A stretch of 64,000 nt of DNA, taken from Geminicoccus harenae (GTDB taxonomy: Bacteria > Pseudomonadota > Alphaproteobacteria > Geminicoccales > Geminicoccaceae). The notes below the pieces were generated by a model. The model was not told the origin of the DNA, searched no databases, and worked only from the letters and a program-made list of their open reading frames with translations. The DNA lies in the NCBI RefSeq assembly GCF_019800005.1, contig NZ_JABGCL010000011.1, forward strand, positions 142,132-206,131, in the 5' to 3' direction. Positions 55,414-63,875 of the stretch are shown here, piece by piece (position 1 is the stretch's first letter; each line of letters opens with the position of its first letter). The position numbers and the translations under genes were made by a program.

Positions 55414-57075
55414 TCAGAGACCGAGCGAGGCCTTGTACAGCTTGATCTGCTGCTCGCGGCCGATCGAATCGGTGATCTTCTCCCAGGCGGCGGCGATGTT
55501 GTCGGCACCGGTCTGGGCATCGACCTGGCCGGCGAACACCTTGGCCAGCTCATCCTCGGCGACGCTGTAATACTGGAAGATGCCGGGGATGCGCGGCTCG
55601 ATCGCGGCGTTGGGGTGGTTGTAGGAGTTGGACTGCGAGGCGAGGTAGCCCGAGATGAACGCCTCGTCGTAGCCGGCCTCGGTCCACTCCGCGATGTTGA
55701 AGTGGCTCTTGCGGTAGGGCTGGAAGCCCGACGGGTAGGCGGAGGTCCAGAGCGACAGGTCCTTGCCGCCCAGATGCGCCGCAGCACTCCAGGCCGCCTT
55801 GTGCTTCTTGCTGTCGCCATCGACCCTGGCCATCACGTAGATGCCCCAGCCGATATAGGCCATGTTCGGTGCGTAGTTCGGCCCGCCCGGGAGCTTGTCC
55901 CACTGGCCGGTCTTGCTGTTGTAGACGTCGTCCGAGCCCGGGAGGATGTCGAAGCCGCAGACCTCGCCGATCACCGAGGAATCGCTGGTCCGCGCGTTGG
56001 AGCCGATGTCGCCCCACCAGGAGATCATCGAGCCGGTGCCGAACAGGAACTGCTGGAAGCCGGTGGTGTTCGGGTCGGCGTTGAGCTGGTCGGCCGGCTG
56101 GTAGGGCAGCGAGTCCACCACGTCCTGGATGGTGCGCACCCAGGCCGGGTTGTTGATCCGCGGCTTCATCGTGTCGATGTCGAACAGCCAAGCCTTGTCG
56201 TCCGGGTGCTTGGCATAGGCGGTGGCGCGGCTCGCCAGGAAATAGAAGCCGAACCCGCCCCAGGGCTTGAGCGGGTCGAGATAGCCATAGGCGTCCTGGC
56301 CGGCGACCTGCCTGCCCTTGAGGAACTTCGTCGCCGCCTTGACCTGCTGCCAGGTCTTCGGCACGCCCCACTCGCCTTCGTTGCCCTCGGCCTTCCACGC
56401 CTCGGCCAGCTCCGGGTCGCTGAAAACGTCGGTCCGGTAGTTGAAGTTGTGGCAGTCGCCGTCGATCGAGATCCGGTAGGTCTTGCCGTCCCAGGTGCCG
56501 ACAGGCGCCTTCAGGTAGTCGACATAGTCGTCCATGTCGATCTGGGCCTTGACCCAGTCCGGCATCTCCGAGGCCAAGCCCTTGCCGCAGACATCGCCCT
56601 CGAACGGTGCGCCCATCTCCAGGATGTCGAAGTCGACCGTGCCGGTCGCGATCGCCTGCTGCAGGCGCGGGTTGTAGTCGGCCTGGGCCAGGTCGATCCA
56701 GGTGATCTTCGCCCCGGTATAGGTTTCCCAGGGCTTGAGGAAGCCGCGGAACAGGAGGTTGTGCAGGTTCTGGTTGTTCAGCCCCATGAAGGTCAGCTCG
56801 ACCCCGGCGAACTCGCCTTCCTGCACGTTCTGCCTGGTGGCGCCGAGACAAAGCTCGCCGACCTGCTGCCAGTCGGCGTCGCCCGGCGAGCCGGCACCGA
56901 CGCCCGGGATCTGCAGGATCTGGGCGCGGATGTCCTCCTGCGCCCCCGCCGGCCGGGACAGCGCACCCAGCCCCCCGCCCATGCCCAGCGCCATGCCGAA
57001 CCCGGCGGCACCCTGCAGGAGCCGCCGCCGGTCGACGCTCAGAATGTCCAGCCGATCGTTCGACCATTTCGCCAT
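55414..57075 (-). CDS. Extracellular solute-binding protein of CUT1 ABC importer, Tat signal
   Basis: A 553-residue periplasmic binding protein. The N-terminus has a twin-arginine motif (DRRRLLQ, residues 15-21) followed by a glycine-rich hydrophobic stretch to about residue 44. Large family 1 fold, well above MalE length. An internal pattern of two cysteines (DVCGKG and DGDCHN) may form a disulfide. Substrate unknown. The operon order binding protein, MalF-like, MalG-like is standard. It is divergent from a sensor kinase, with 255 bases between. Confidence 0.9.
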   Translation of the reverse strand: MAKWSNDRLDILSVDRRRLLQGAAGFGMALGMGGGLGALSRPAGAQEDIRAQILQIPGVGAGSPGDADWQQVGELCLGATRQNVQEGEFAGVELTFMGLNNQNLHNLLFRGFLKPWETYTGAKITWIDLAQADYNPRLQQAIATGTVDFDILEMGAPFEGDVCGKGLASEMPDWVKAQIDMDDYVDYLKAPVGTWDGKTYRISIDGDCHNFNYRTDVFSDPELAEAWKAEGNEGEWGVPKTWQQVKAATKFLKGRQVAGQDAYGYLDPLKPWGGFGFYFLASRATAYAKHPDDKAWLFDIDTMKPRINNPAWVRTIQDVVDSLPYQPADQLNADPNTTGFQQFLFGTGSMISWWGDIGSNARTSDSSVIGEVCGFDILPGSDDVYNSKTGQWDKLPGGPNYAPNMAYIGWGIYVMARVDGDSKKHKAAWSAAAHLGGKDLSLWTSAYPSGFQPYRKSHFNIAEWTEAGYDEAFISGYLASQSNSYNHPNAAIEPRIPGIFQYYSVAEDELAKVFAGQVDAQTGADNIAAAWEKITDSIGREQQIKLYKASLGL

Positions 57076-57230
57076 TGTCGATACCCTCCCCGTCCTGGCA
57101 ACAGTCGGGGATCCCGCGGCCATGTGCTGCGGCGGCCAGTTCGTCTGCGCTCGATCCCCGTCGCGCAGACTTCCCCCGGATCCATGACCATGTCGAGGCG
57201 AAACACGCGGCCGGCACCCCTCCGGGCGCC

Positions 57231-57277
57231 ATGGCGATTTCCACACAGTCGCCATTCCTCGCGCAGTCGCCTAGACT
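57231..57277 (+). promoter_or_regulatory. Inverted repeat overlapping a candidate promoter of the PAS kinase gene
   Basis: ATGGCGA (57231-57237) is repeated in inverse as TCGCCAT (57249-57255). The right arm contains TCGCCA as a -35-like box, and TAGACT stands 17 bases later at 57272-57277 as a -10. The overlap suggests repression by whatever binds the repeat. Confidence 0.4.
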
Positions 57278-57330
57278 GCCGGCCACACCGGGGTCGGTGA
57301 CCGGCCGGCACACATGCAGGAGCGAGCAGC

Positions 57331-58914
57331 ATCAGTCCGCGGCCGAAGAATCAGGAAAGCCCGCTACTGGCGGCCGGCGAGCGCAGCTTCCGGCTCCTCA
57401 TCGATGCGGTTTCCGACCATGCCATCTACCTGCTCGACCCGCAGGGGCGAATCATCACCTGGAACCCCGGCGCGGAGCGGACCACGGGTTACCTGGCCGA
57501 TGAGGTGACCGGACAGGACTTCTCGCGCTTCTTCACGCTGGAGGACCAGGCAGCGGGCAGGCCCGGCCAGGTACTGGCGGCCGCCGCCGCAGATGGAAGG
57601 TGCGAGGACGAGGGCTGGCAGGTACGCAAGGACGGCAGCCGGTTCTGGGCGACGACCGTGCTCGACGCGATCCGAGGCGAGGACGGGGAACTGATCGGCT
57701 TTGCCGGGATCACCCGGGACTTCACCGAGCGCAAGCTCGCCGAGGACGCCCTGCGGGCCAGCGAGCGGCAGTTCCGCCGCCTGGTCCAGGGCGTCACCGA
57801 CTATGCCATCTTCATGCTCGACCCGGACGGCTACGTCACGAGCTGGAACAGCGGTGCGGCGGTGCTGAAGGGCTACCGTGCAGACGAGATCATCGGCCAG
57901 CACTTCTCCCGCTTCTATACCGAGGAGGACCGCGCGATCGACCAGCCGGCCAGGGCGCTCGCGGCCGCGCGCGAGCGGGGCCATTTCGAGAAGGAAGGCT
58001 GGCGCGTGCGCAAGGACGGCAGCCGGTTCTTCGCCAGCGTCGTGATCGACCCGATCCACGAGAACGGCCAGCTCGTCGGCTTTGCCAAGGTCACCCGCGA
58101 CATCACCGAGCGGCGCCAGGCGCAGGAGGCGCTGGAGGAGGCGCGCGAGCAACTGTTCCAGGCGCAGAAGATGGAAGCGATCGGCCAGCTCACCGGCGGG
58201 GTCGCCCATGACTTCAACAACCTGCTCCAGGCGATCTCGGGCTGCCTGCAGATGGTGGAGCGCCGGGTCGATGATCCGCGGGTCCGCGAGATCCTGGTCG
58301 CCGGGCAGCAGGCGATCGACCGGGGCGCCAGGCTGACCCAGCAGCTCCTGGCATTCGCCCGCCGCCAGCCGCTGCACCCGGAGCGGATCGACATCGGCAC
58401 GACGCTGAGGGCCACCTCCGAGCTCCTGGCCCGCTCGCTGCGTGCCGACATCCGCCTGAAGATGGAGCTCGAGCCGGATCTGTGGCCGATCGAGGCCGAC
58501 CCCACCCAGTTCGAGCTGGCGCTGCTGAACCTCGCGGTCAACGCGCGCGACGCCATGCCGGACGGCGGGCAGCTCACGATCGAGGGGCAGAACCTGTCGC
58601 TGGCCCCGGGGCGGGACCCCGACGGGCTCGCGGGCGACTTCGTCCGCCTGCGCGTGATCGATACCGGCACGGGCATGCCGGCGGAGGTCGCGGCGCGTGC
58701 CTGCGAGCCGTTCTTCACGACCAAGGAGGTCGGCAAGGGCTCCGGGCTCGGCCTCAGCCAGGTCTATGGCTTCGCCCGGCAATCGGGCGGGGCGGTGCGC
58801 ATCGAGACCCGGCCGGGTGCGGGCACCACGATCGTCCTGGTCCTGCCGCGGGCGCAGGCGGCAGGGCACGGCGCATCCCTGCCGGCCCCGGATCAGGGCA
58901 CGGCGGTCGCGTAA
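57331..58914 (+). CDS. PAS-PAS histidine kinase with no standard start codon
   Basis: A sensor kinase of about 527 residues. PAS 1 at about 18-120 and PAS 2 at about 145-250 are very alike (GWQVRKDGSRFWA and GWRVRKDGSRFFA), so they arose by duplication. The kinase core has HDFNNLLQAISG (His about 290) and an ATPase domain with LNLAVNARDAMPDGG, DTGTGMP and GSGLGLSQVYG; there is no receiver. The frame begins after a TGA at 57298 and contains no ATG, GTG or TTG before PAS 1. ATC at 57331, eight bases after GGAG, is the best candidate start. GTG 57505 would cut PAS 1 in half. Confidence 0.75.
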   Translation: MSPRPKNQESPLLAAGERSFRLLIDAVSDHAIYLLDPQGRIITWNPGAERTTGYLADEVTGQDFSRFFTLEDQAAGRPGQVLAAAAADGRCEDEGWQVRKDGSRFWATTVLDAIRGEDGELIGFAGITRDFTERKLAEDALRASERQFRRLVQGVTDYAIFMLDPDGYVTSWNSGAAVLKGYRADEIIGQHFSRFYTEEDRAIDQPARALAAARERGHFEKEGWRVRKDGSRFFASVVIDPIHENGQLVGFAKVTRDITERRQAQEALEEAREQLFQAQKMEAIGQLTGGVAHDFNNLLQAISGCLQMVERRVDDPRVREILVAGQQAIDRGARLTQQLLAFARRQPLHPERIDIGTTLRATSELLARSLRADIRLKMELEPDLWPIEADPTQFELALLNLAVNARDAMPDGGQLTIEGQNLSLAPGRDPDGLAGDFVRLRVIDTGTGMPAEVAARACEPFFTTKEVGKGSGLGLSQVYGFARQSGGAVRIETRPGAGTTIVLVLPRAQAAGHGASLPAPDQGTAVA

Positions 58915-58922
58915 GAAGGCTC

Positions 58923-58938
58923 TGCCCGGATCCGGGCA
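58923..58938. terminator. Convergent palindrome after the PAS kinase
   Basis: TGCCCGGATCCGGGCA, a perfect 16-base palindrome (6-bp stem with 4-base loop), 9 bases after the kinase stop and 8 before the stop of the convergent gene. No T-run. Confidence 0.4.
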
Positions 58939-58946
58939 AGGGGCGG

Positions 58947-60155
58947 CTACTTCAGGAACAGGCCGAAGTCGCGCAGGGCGATCACGTGGTCCAGCTTCCA
59001 GGGCCCCTTGCCGCTCAGATTGCCGCCCTGCTGGATCGACAGGAAGATGCCGGTGATATTCTGGTCGGGGCCGGTGCGCGGCAAGAGCGGGTAGAGCTCG
59101 GCGCGGCCGTCACGGTTGGCGTCGAAGGTGAAGCTGTTGTCGCGGCCATAGGTCTTGAGCAGGGCGTTGTCACTGTGACGGTACAGCCAGACCTTGCTGG
59201 AGGTGCCGGACTGGAGGTTGTTCACCGTCTCGTAGCGCGTGTTGAGGACCAGCTCGTGCTCCAGCCGGTACCAGACCCCGCGCTTGATCACCTCGCTCCA
59301 GCCGTTCGGGTCGACCGCGCGCATCTCGGTCAGGTACTCGTTGTTGGTGGCGCTGCCGTCCCCGGCACAGTCGTAGCGGAACATGTCGTTCCTGAACTGG
59401 TTCATCACCCGTACCGCCGCGGCCGTGGGCGAGCCGCCGGCATCGGTGAAGCCGAGCCTGGTCGAGAACACCCGGCCGTCATTGATCAGCCGGTTCCTGC
59501 CCTGGCACAGATGGTCCGGGGGTGCCGCGGTCTTCGCCGGCGCGTTGGTGAGGCCCGGCAGCTTGCCGTCCAGTCCCTTGAAGTCGAAATTGCTGGAGAA
59601 CATCACGTCGTAGACGATGCAGGCCCGCTCGCCCGCACCCTTCAGGCTCTTGGGGTCCAGGATCGCCCAGGTGCCGTGGTGGCCGAGCGAGGAGACATTG
59701 ATCTTGCCGCTCGGGATGCCCAGGCAGATCGCCGGGTCCTTGCCGTCCACCACGCACTCGGAGAGGTTCTTGCGCCCCTGCTTGGCGGCGAGCTCCCAGC
59801 TGGTGGCAGCACCGGAAGGCCAGGCGCCGCGCAGCTTCCTGCCATAGCCGGTCGTGGTGCTCTTGCCGAAGATGTGGGCGAAGTGCCGGTCGAACTCGGC
59901 CTGGTGGATGACGGTACCCTTGCTGTCGCGGGCATAGCCCAGCGAGACGATGTTGCCGGAAGTGCGCCGCTTGGCGGACGGCAGGTGGGACTGGACGGAC
60001 GCCAGTCTCGGCGAGCGGGCCTCCCAATACTTCTGACTGGCGGCATAGGCACCGCCGCAGAAACGGGTGGGCTCGGCGGCCATCACGGTGAAAGCCTGCA
60101 ACACGAGGCTGCCGGCGGCGACAATCATCAGCGCGATCTTTCGGCGCAGCAACAT
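58947..60155 (-). CDS. Secreted polysaccharide lyase family 14-like protein
   Basis: A 402-residue exported protein: signal peptide residues 1-26 (cleavage after VMAA), then a long beta-rich domain. The segment YDVMFSSNFDFKGLDGKLPGL (split, residues about 184-204) resembles the conserved strand of PL14 alginate/glucuronate lyases, and the sheet continues with FRYDC, LEHELVLNT and LDHVIALRDFGLFLK. Six cysteines suggest disulfides. The PL14 assignment is from that motif and the expected jelly-roll pattern; the catalytic residues were not verified. Alternatively a carbohydrate-binding jelly-roll of unknown role. Confidence 0.55.
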   Translation of the reverse strand: MLLRRKIALMIVAAGSLVLQAFTVMAAEPTRFCGGAYAASQKYWEARSPRLASVQSHLPSAKRRTSGNIVSLGYARDSKGTVIHQAEFDRHFAHIFGKSTTTGYGRKLRGAWPSGAATSWELAAKQGRKNLSECVVDGKDPAICLGIPSGKINVSSLGHHGTWAILDPKSLKGAGERACIVYDVMFSSNFDFKGLDGKLPGLTNAPAKTAAPPDHLCQGRNRLINDGRVFSTRLGFTDAGGSPTAAAVRVMNQFRNDMFRYDCAGDGSATNNEYLTEMRAVDPNGWSEVIKRGVWYRLEHELVLNTRYETVNNLQSGTSSKVWLYRHSDNALLKTYGRDNSFTFDANRDGRAELYPLLPRTGPDQNITGIFLSIQQGGNLSGKGPWKLDHVIALRDFGLFLK

Positions 60156-60301
60156 CTGCCGGTCTCCGTATTCTGACGAATCGGAGACCGGCGACCGTCT
60201 GATCAGCCGGCGTCCGGAAACAGCCTGGCAGATCTGCTAGGACAGATGTTCATGATCTTCATGTTAAACGTCGTACATATGGGAACCTTCGCAGAAAAGA
60301 C

Positions 60302-60979
60302 TCAGCTTCCCTGCGGTTCTTCGGGAGTTTTTCCTGAAACCGAGACATTCTGCTGTTCTGCGGAACTCTGGGCCGGCCACATGCCGCCGGCGTCGGCCCG
60401 GGCGTAGAGCAGGTCGATGATCGCGTTGATCGCCGGGTCCACGCCCCGCGGATAGTCGGTGCGGATCCGGGTCCGCTCCCGGTCGATCCCGTTCGCCTGC
60501 CACACGACACCCTCGGCGGCGACGTTCTGCATGAAGCCCTGCAGCCGGTCGCAGGCCTTGGCGAGCCTGGCCTCGGGCGTCTGGCCCGCCTCGAACTCGC
60601 GCCACAGCCCGTCCACCCGTGCGGCGAGATCGTCCGGCAGGGTGCCGAACAACTGCGCCGCGGCGGCCTCTTCCCGCTCGGCCTGCCCCACCACGCCGGC
60701 CTGGTCGTAGGCATAGGTGTCGCCCGCCAGGATCTCCACGAGGTCGTGGACCGCGACCAGCGCCAGGGTCCGCCCCAGATCGACCGCAAAGCCCAGCTCC
60801 CGCTCGAGCAGGACGGCCATGAGAGCCATGTGCCAGCAATGCTCGGCCACCGTCTCGCGCCGGCCGGCACCCGGCACGACCCCCATCCGCTCCACCGTCT
60901 TCAGCCGGTCGGCGAGCAGCAGGAAATCGACGATCGCCGCGAGACGATCGCTTCCCGCCGCGCTAGGTTCCGCCCGCAT
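60302..60979 (-). CDS. HD-domain phosphohydrolase (YfbR/HDDC2-like 5'-deoxynucleotidase)
   Basis: A 225-residue HD-superfamily protein. Metal ligands are visible as EHCWHMALMA (His about 46) and VAVHDLVEILAGD (His-Asp about 76-77), with the late Asp in AKACDRLQGFMQN. This spacing is that of the YfbR/HDDC2 group, which dephosphorylates deoxynucleoside monophosphates. An unusual polar C-terminal tail of about 20 residues is present. Divergent from an alpha/beta hydrolase with a 42-base gap. Confidence 0.85.
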   Translation of the reverse strand: MRAEPSAAGSDRLAAIVDFLLLADRLKTVERMGVVPGAGRRETVAEHCWHMALMAVLLERELGFAVDLGRTLALVAVHDLVEILAGDTYAYDQAGVVGQAEREEAAAAQLFGTLPDDLAARVDGLWREFEAGQTPEARLAKACDRLQGFMQNVAAEGVVWQANGIDRERTRIRTDYPRGVDPAINAIIDLLYARADAGGMWPAQSSAEQQNVSVSGKTPEEPQGS

Positions 60980-61021
60980 TCGCGCTCTCCTCCCGTGAAC
61001 CGGCGAACGGCATAGGTGCAG

Positions 61022-61822
61022 ATGGAACTCGCAAGCAACGTCCTGCCCGGCGAGGGACGGCCCCTGGTGGTGCTGCATGGCCTGCTCGGCAGCGGCCGCA
61101 ACTGGCTGGGCCCGGCACGCCGGCTGAACGAGAGCGGTCGGCCGGTGGTGCTGGCCGACCTGCGCAGCCACGGGCAGAGCCCCTGGGCCAGGCCCATGAG
61201 CTACGACGCCATGGCCGACGACGTGGCCCGGCTGATCGCCGGCCTGGGCGGTGAGGCGGTCGACCTGCTCGGCCACAGCATGGGCGGCAAGGTCGCGATG
61301 AACCTGGCGCTGCGCCGGCCCGACCGGGTGGCCCGGCTGGTGCTGGTCGACATCGCCCCCATCGCCTACCGCCACCGCTCGTTCACCGACTATCTGCTGG
61401 CGATGCGCGCCCTGGACCTGGGCCAGGTACAGCGCCGCGGCGATGCCGACCGGCTGATGGAGCCGGCCGTGCCCGACCTCGCCATGCGCTCCTTCCTCCT
61501 GCAGAACCTGGAAAGCGACGGTGCCGGCGGGTTCCGCTGGCGGGTCGATGTCGACCTGCTGCTGGCGGCCCTGCCGGACTTGGTGGGCTGGGCCGACCCG
61601 CCCGGCACCCTGCCGTTCGCCGGCCCGACCCTGGAACTGCGCGGCGAGCTCTCGCCCTATGTCGACGAAGCGGGCGAGGCGGCGCTGCGCCGCCTGTTCC
61701 CCGCCGTCGAAATCGAGACCCTGCCCGAGGCCGGGCACTGGCCCCATGTGGAGGCGGCAGAGCCCTTCCTCGCGGCACTCCAGGCCTTCCTGGCCCGCCC
61801 CGACAGCCGGGCGGCCACGTGA
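61022..61822 (+). CDS. Alpha/beta hydrolase (YbfF-like esterase)
   Basis: A 266-residue esterase-type hydrolase: PLVVLHGLLGSGRNW (oxyanion), nucleophile in LLGHSMGGKVAM (Ser about 90), acidic residue in the late sheet, His in EAGHWPHVEA. Closest pattern is YbfF acyl-esterase. The start is ATG 61022; GTG 61016 is possible. Only 19 bases precede the next gene, so they are co-transcribed. Confidence 0.87.
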   Translation: MELASNVLPGEGRPLVVLHGLLGSGRNWLGPARRLNESGRPVVLADLRSHGQSPWARPMSYDAMADDVARLIAGLGGEAVDLLGHSMGGKVAMNLALRRPDRVARLVLVDIAPIAYRHRSFTDYLLAMRALDLGQVQRRGDADRLMEPAVPDLAMRSFLLQNLESDGAGGFRWRVDVDLLLAALPDLVGWADPPGTLPFAGPTLELRGELSPYVDEAGEAALRRLFPAVEIETLPEAGHWPHVEAAEPFLAALQAFLARPDSRAAT

Positions 61823-61841
61823 CGGCGCCACGGATGGACCA

Positions 61842-62729
61842 TTGATCCGCCAGGGCGGGCTGGTCGAGCGCACCGCACCGGTCCTGTTTCTGCTCTTATG
61901 GAGCGGCGGCTACATCGCCGGCCGGCTGGGCCTCGCCCACTCTACGCCGATCGCAATGGTGGCGGTCCGCTTCGTGCTAGCGGCCGCAATCTTCGCCCTG
62001 ATCGCGCTCGTGCTGCGCGCGCGCTGGCCGCGCGGCAGCCAATTGTTCTGGGTGGCGCTGGTTGGCCTGCTCAACCTGGGCGTCCACTTCGTCCTGGTCT
62101 ACCTGGCGTTCGCCAGCGGGGTCGGGGCGGGGACGGCGGCGCTCATCAACGCGCTCCAGCCGGTCATCACCGCCTGCATCGCCATGCCGCTCCTGGGTGA
62201 GCGGGTCCGGCCCTGGCAGTGGCTGGGCCTGGTGCTCGGCCTGGTGGGCGTGACGCTGGTGATCTGGAACAAGCTGGCGCTGGGCCTGGGCACGCCGGGC
62301 GGCATCGCCCTGGTCTTTGCCGCCATGCTGGCGCTGACCGGCGGGGTTCTCCTGCAGAAGCGGTTCTGCCCGAGCTTCGACCTGTGGGCGGGCGGCACCG
62401 TCCAGTACCTGGCGGCCGCCGCGTTCAGCGTCGCCGCGGCCTTCATCGCCGAGACGCCGAGCGTGACGCTGGCGCCGGGCTTTTTGGGCGTGATGGCCTA
62501 TCTGGTGCTCGCCAACTCCATCGTGGCGGTGACGCTCCTAAACCTGATGATCCACCGGGGCGAGGCCGCCCGGGTGACCAGCCTGCTCTACCTGGTGCCG
62601 GGCTTGGCAGCCCTGCTCGCCTGGCTGATCCTGGGCGAGACCTTCTCGCTCCTGGCGATGCTGGGCCTGGTCGCGGCCGGCGCCGGCGTCTGGCTGGTCC
62701 TGGTGGGCGGCAGCATCCGCCGGTCCTGA
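61842..62729 (+). CDS. DMT-superfamily (EamA) transporter
   Basis: A 295-residue inner-membrane exporter with ten helices in two EamA repeats (about 15-130 and 150-285; APVLFLLLWSGGYIAGRLG, ALINALQPVITACIA, MIHRGEAARVTSLLYLVP). No ATG is in frame before helix 1; TTG 61842 with a GGA nearby gives the standard length. Cargo unknown (amino acids or metabolites in known members). Confidence 0.87.
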   Translation: MIRQGGLVERTAPVLFLLLWSGGYIAGRLGLAHSTPIAMVAVRFVLAAAIFALIALVLRARWPRGSQLFWVALVGLLNLGVHFVLVYLAFASGVGAGTAALINALQPVITACIAMPLLGERVRPWQWLGLVLGLVGVTLVIWNKLALGLGTPGGIALVFAAMLALTGGVLLQKRFCPSFDLWAGGTVQYLAAAAFSVAAAFIAETPSVTLAPGFLGVMAYLVLANSIVAVTLLNLMIHRGEAARVTSLLYLVPGLAALLAWLILGETFSLLAMLGLVAAGAGVWLVLVGGSIRRS

Positions 62730-62852
62730 GCCGGCATTGGGCACTGCCGTGATCGAAGCCGGCGCTTGATGGCCGCGACAGTTCCTCTACGCTCGCCTGA
62801 GATGGGGGCGACGTTGGCAGGTCGACCCCTGAATACAGGGAGGCTCGCCATC

Positions 62853-63353
62853 ATGGAACTGCTGCTGGATACCGGCTCGCTCCGGGAACGCATCGAGGCT
62901 CTGCCGGTCGAGAGCTTTGCTGAGGGCGACACGATACTCGCGGCAGGCACCAGCACGGGCAAGCTGTTCATCCTGGTTTCCGGCACCGCCCAGGTGACCA
63001 AGCAGGACGTCCCGATCTGCCAGCTCGCCGAGCCCGGCACGGTGCTGGGCGAGATCTCCGCCCTGCTCGGCCAGCCGCACACCGCCGACGTCACGGCCGC
63101 CACCGCCTGCAGCTTCCGCGTGGCCGATGCCGCCGAGTTCCTGCGCTGCGACCCGGTGGCCGCCCTGTTCGTCGCGACGGTCATGGCCAAGCGGCTCGCC
63201 ACGGCGAACGAGGCGATGGTCGAACTGCGTCACGAGCTGGCCGGGGAGAAGCCGCGCGGCGTCATCGGCCGGGCGCTGGACCGGCTGGGCAAGGCGCTGG
63301 CGCCGGACGTCGACCCGGAGCTGGCCCGCTACATGTATGCGGGCTGGATGTAG
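62853..63353 (+). CDS. Stand-alone cyclic-nucleotide-binding domain protein
   Basis: A 166-residue protein that is essentially one cNMP-binding beta-roll (residues 10-115; FAEGDTILAAGTSTGKLFILVSG, GTVLGEISALLGQPHTADVTA) plus a helical C-terminus without a helix-turn-helix. The GEIS segment with the following HTADV fits the phosphate-binding cassette, although the usual Arg is Thr or His, so cAMP binding is doubtful. ATG 62853 has GGGAGG upstream. It may be a regulatory subunit. Confidence 0.82.
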   Translation: MELLLDTGSLRERIEALPVESFAEGDTILAAGTSTGKLFILVSGTAQVTKQDVPICQLAEPGTVLGEISALLGQPHTADVTAATACSFRVADAAEFLRCDPVAALFVATVMAKRLATANEAMVELRHELAGEKPRGVIGRALDRLGKALAPDVDPELARYMYAGWM

Positions 63354-63366
63354 CACCCGGCGCCGG

Positions 63367-63394
63367 GGCCGATCCGGCCACGTAAGGATCGGCC
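63367..63394 (+). terminator. Hairpin after the cyclic-nucleotide-binding gene
   Basis: GGCCGATCC is repeated in inverse after a 10-base loop (9-bp perfect stem), 13 bases after the stop. No T-run follows. Confidence 0.45.
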
Positions 63395-63690
63395 TGCTGG
63401 CGAGGCAGCCGCGGGAGCCCTGATTCCACGCTGGTCCTGCCCCGGCTTGGCCATGAACGTCGGCCGCGGAAGCTGCCGCGCACCTACGCGCTCGCCTCAT
63501 GCGAGAGCTCTCTAAAATTTGCTCATCTTGAACGCGCCCAAAGCACAAACTGCCCGGACTTGCGAAACCCCTTCACGGCCATTGTGCAGAACCGGCATAA
63601 GTTATCTACCTGAAAGCTAGAATAATCTCCATCGGGTAGTACAATGTCTCGTGGACACGCGTCGAAAGTTCAAGATTAAATTCAGGTAAC
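63395..63690. other. Intergenic region, lower G+C from about 63510
   Basis: No gene recognised. From about 63510 onward base composition shifts clearly toward A+T compared with the rest of the window. An inverted repeat GAAAGTTC (63664-63671) / GAACTTTC (63695-63702) overlaps the start of the small ORF that follows. Confidence 0.5.
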
Positions 63691-63849
63691 ATGGGAACTT
63701 TCTCTGGTGGTTTCCGGAACGGATCGTATAACTACAAACAGTCCGGCGTTCTTAAGAGGGTCGAAGCTGATAATCAGAAGGCTGTCCATGCACGTGGACT
63801 AGCCCATGGTTTCGCGATCAGTTCAGACAACAATAATAGCGCCGAGTAG
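63691..63849 (+). CDS. Small ORF of 52 residues, unknown
   Basis: ATG 63691 to TAG 63849, encoding a hydrophilic protein rich in Gly, Ser and Asn (MGTFSGGFRNGSYNYKQ at the start, SSDNNNSAE at the end) with no membrane segment. Codons are unusually A/T-ending for this genome. Only a weak AGG lies upstream and an inverted repeat spans the start. It ends 26 bases before the next gene. It could be a genuine small protein, perhaps recently acquired, or chance. Confidence 0.35.
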   Translation: MGTFSGGFRNGSYNYKQSGVLKRVEADNQKAVHARGLAHGFAISSDNNNSAE

Positions 63850-63875
63850 TTTCTCAGCCACCAATTGAGGTGCCC

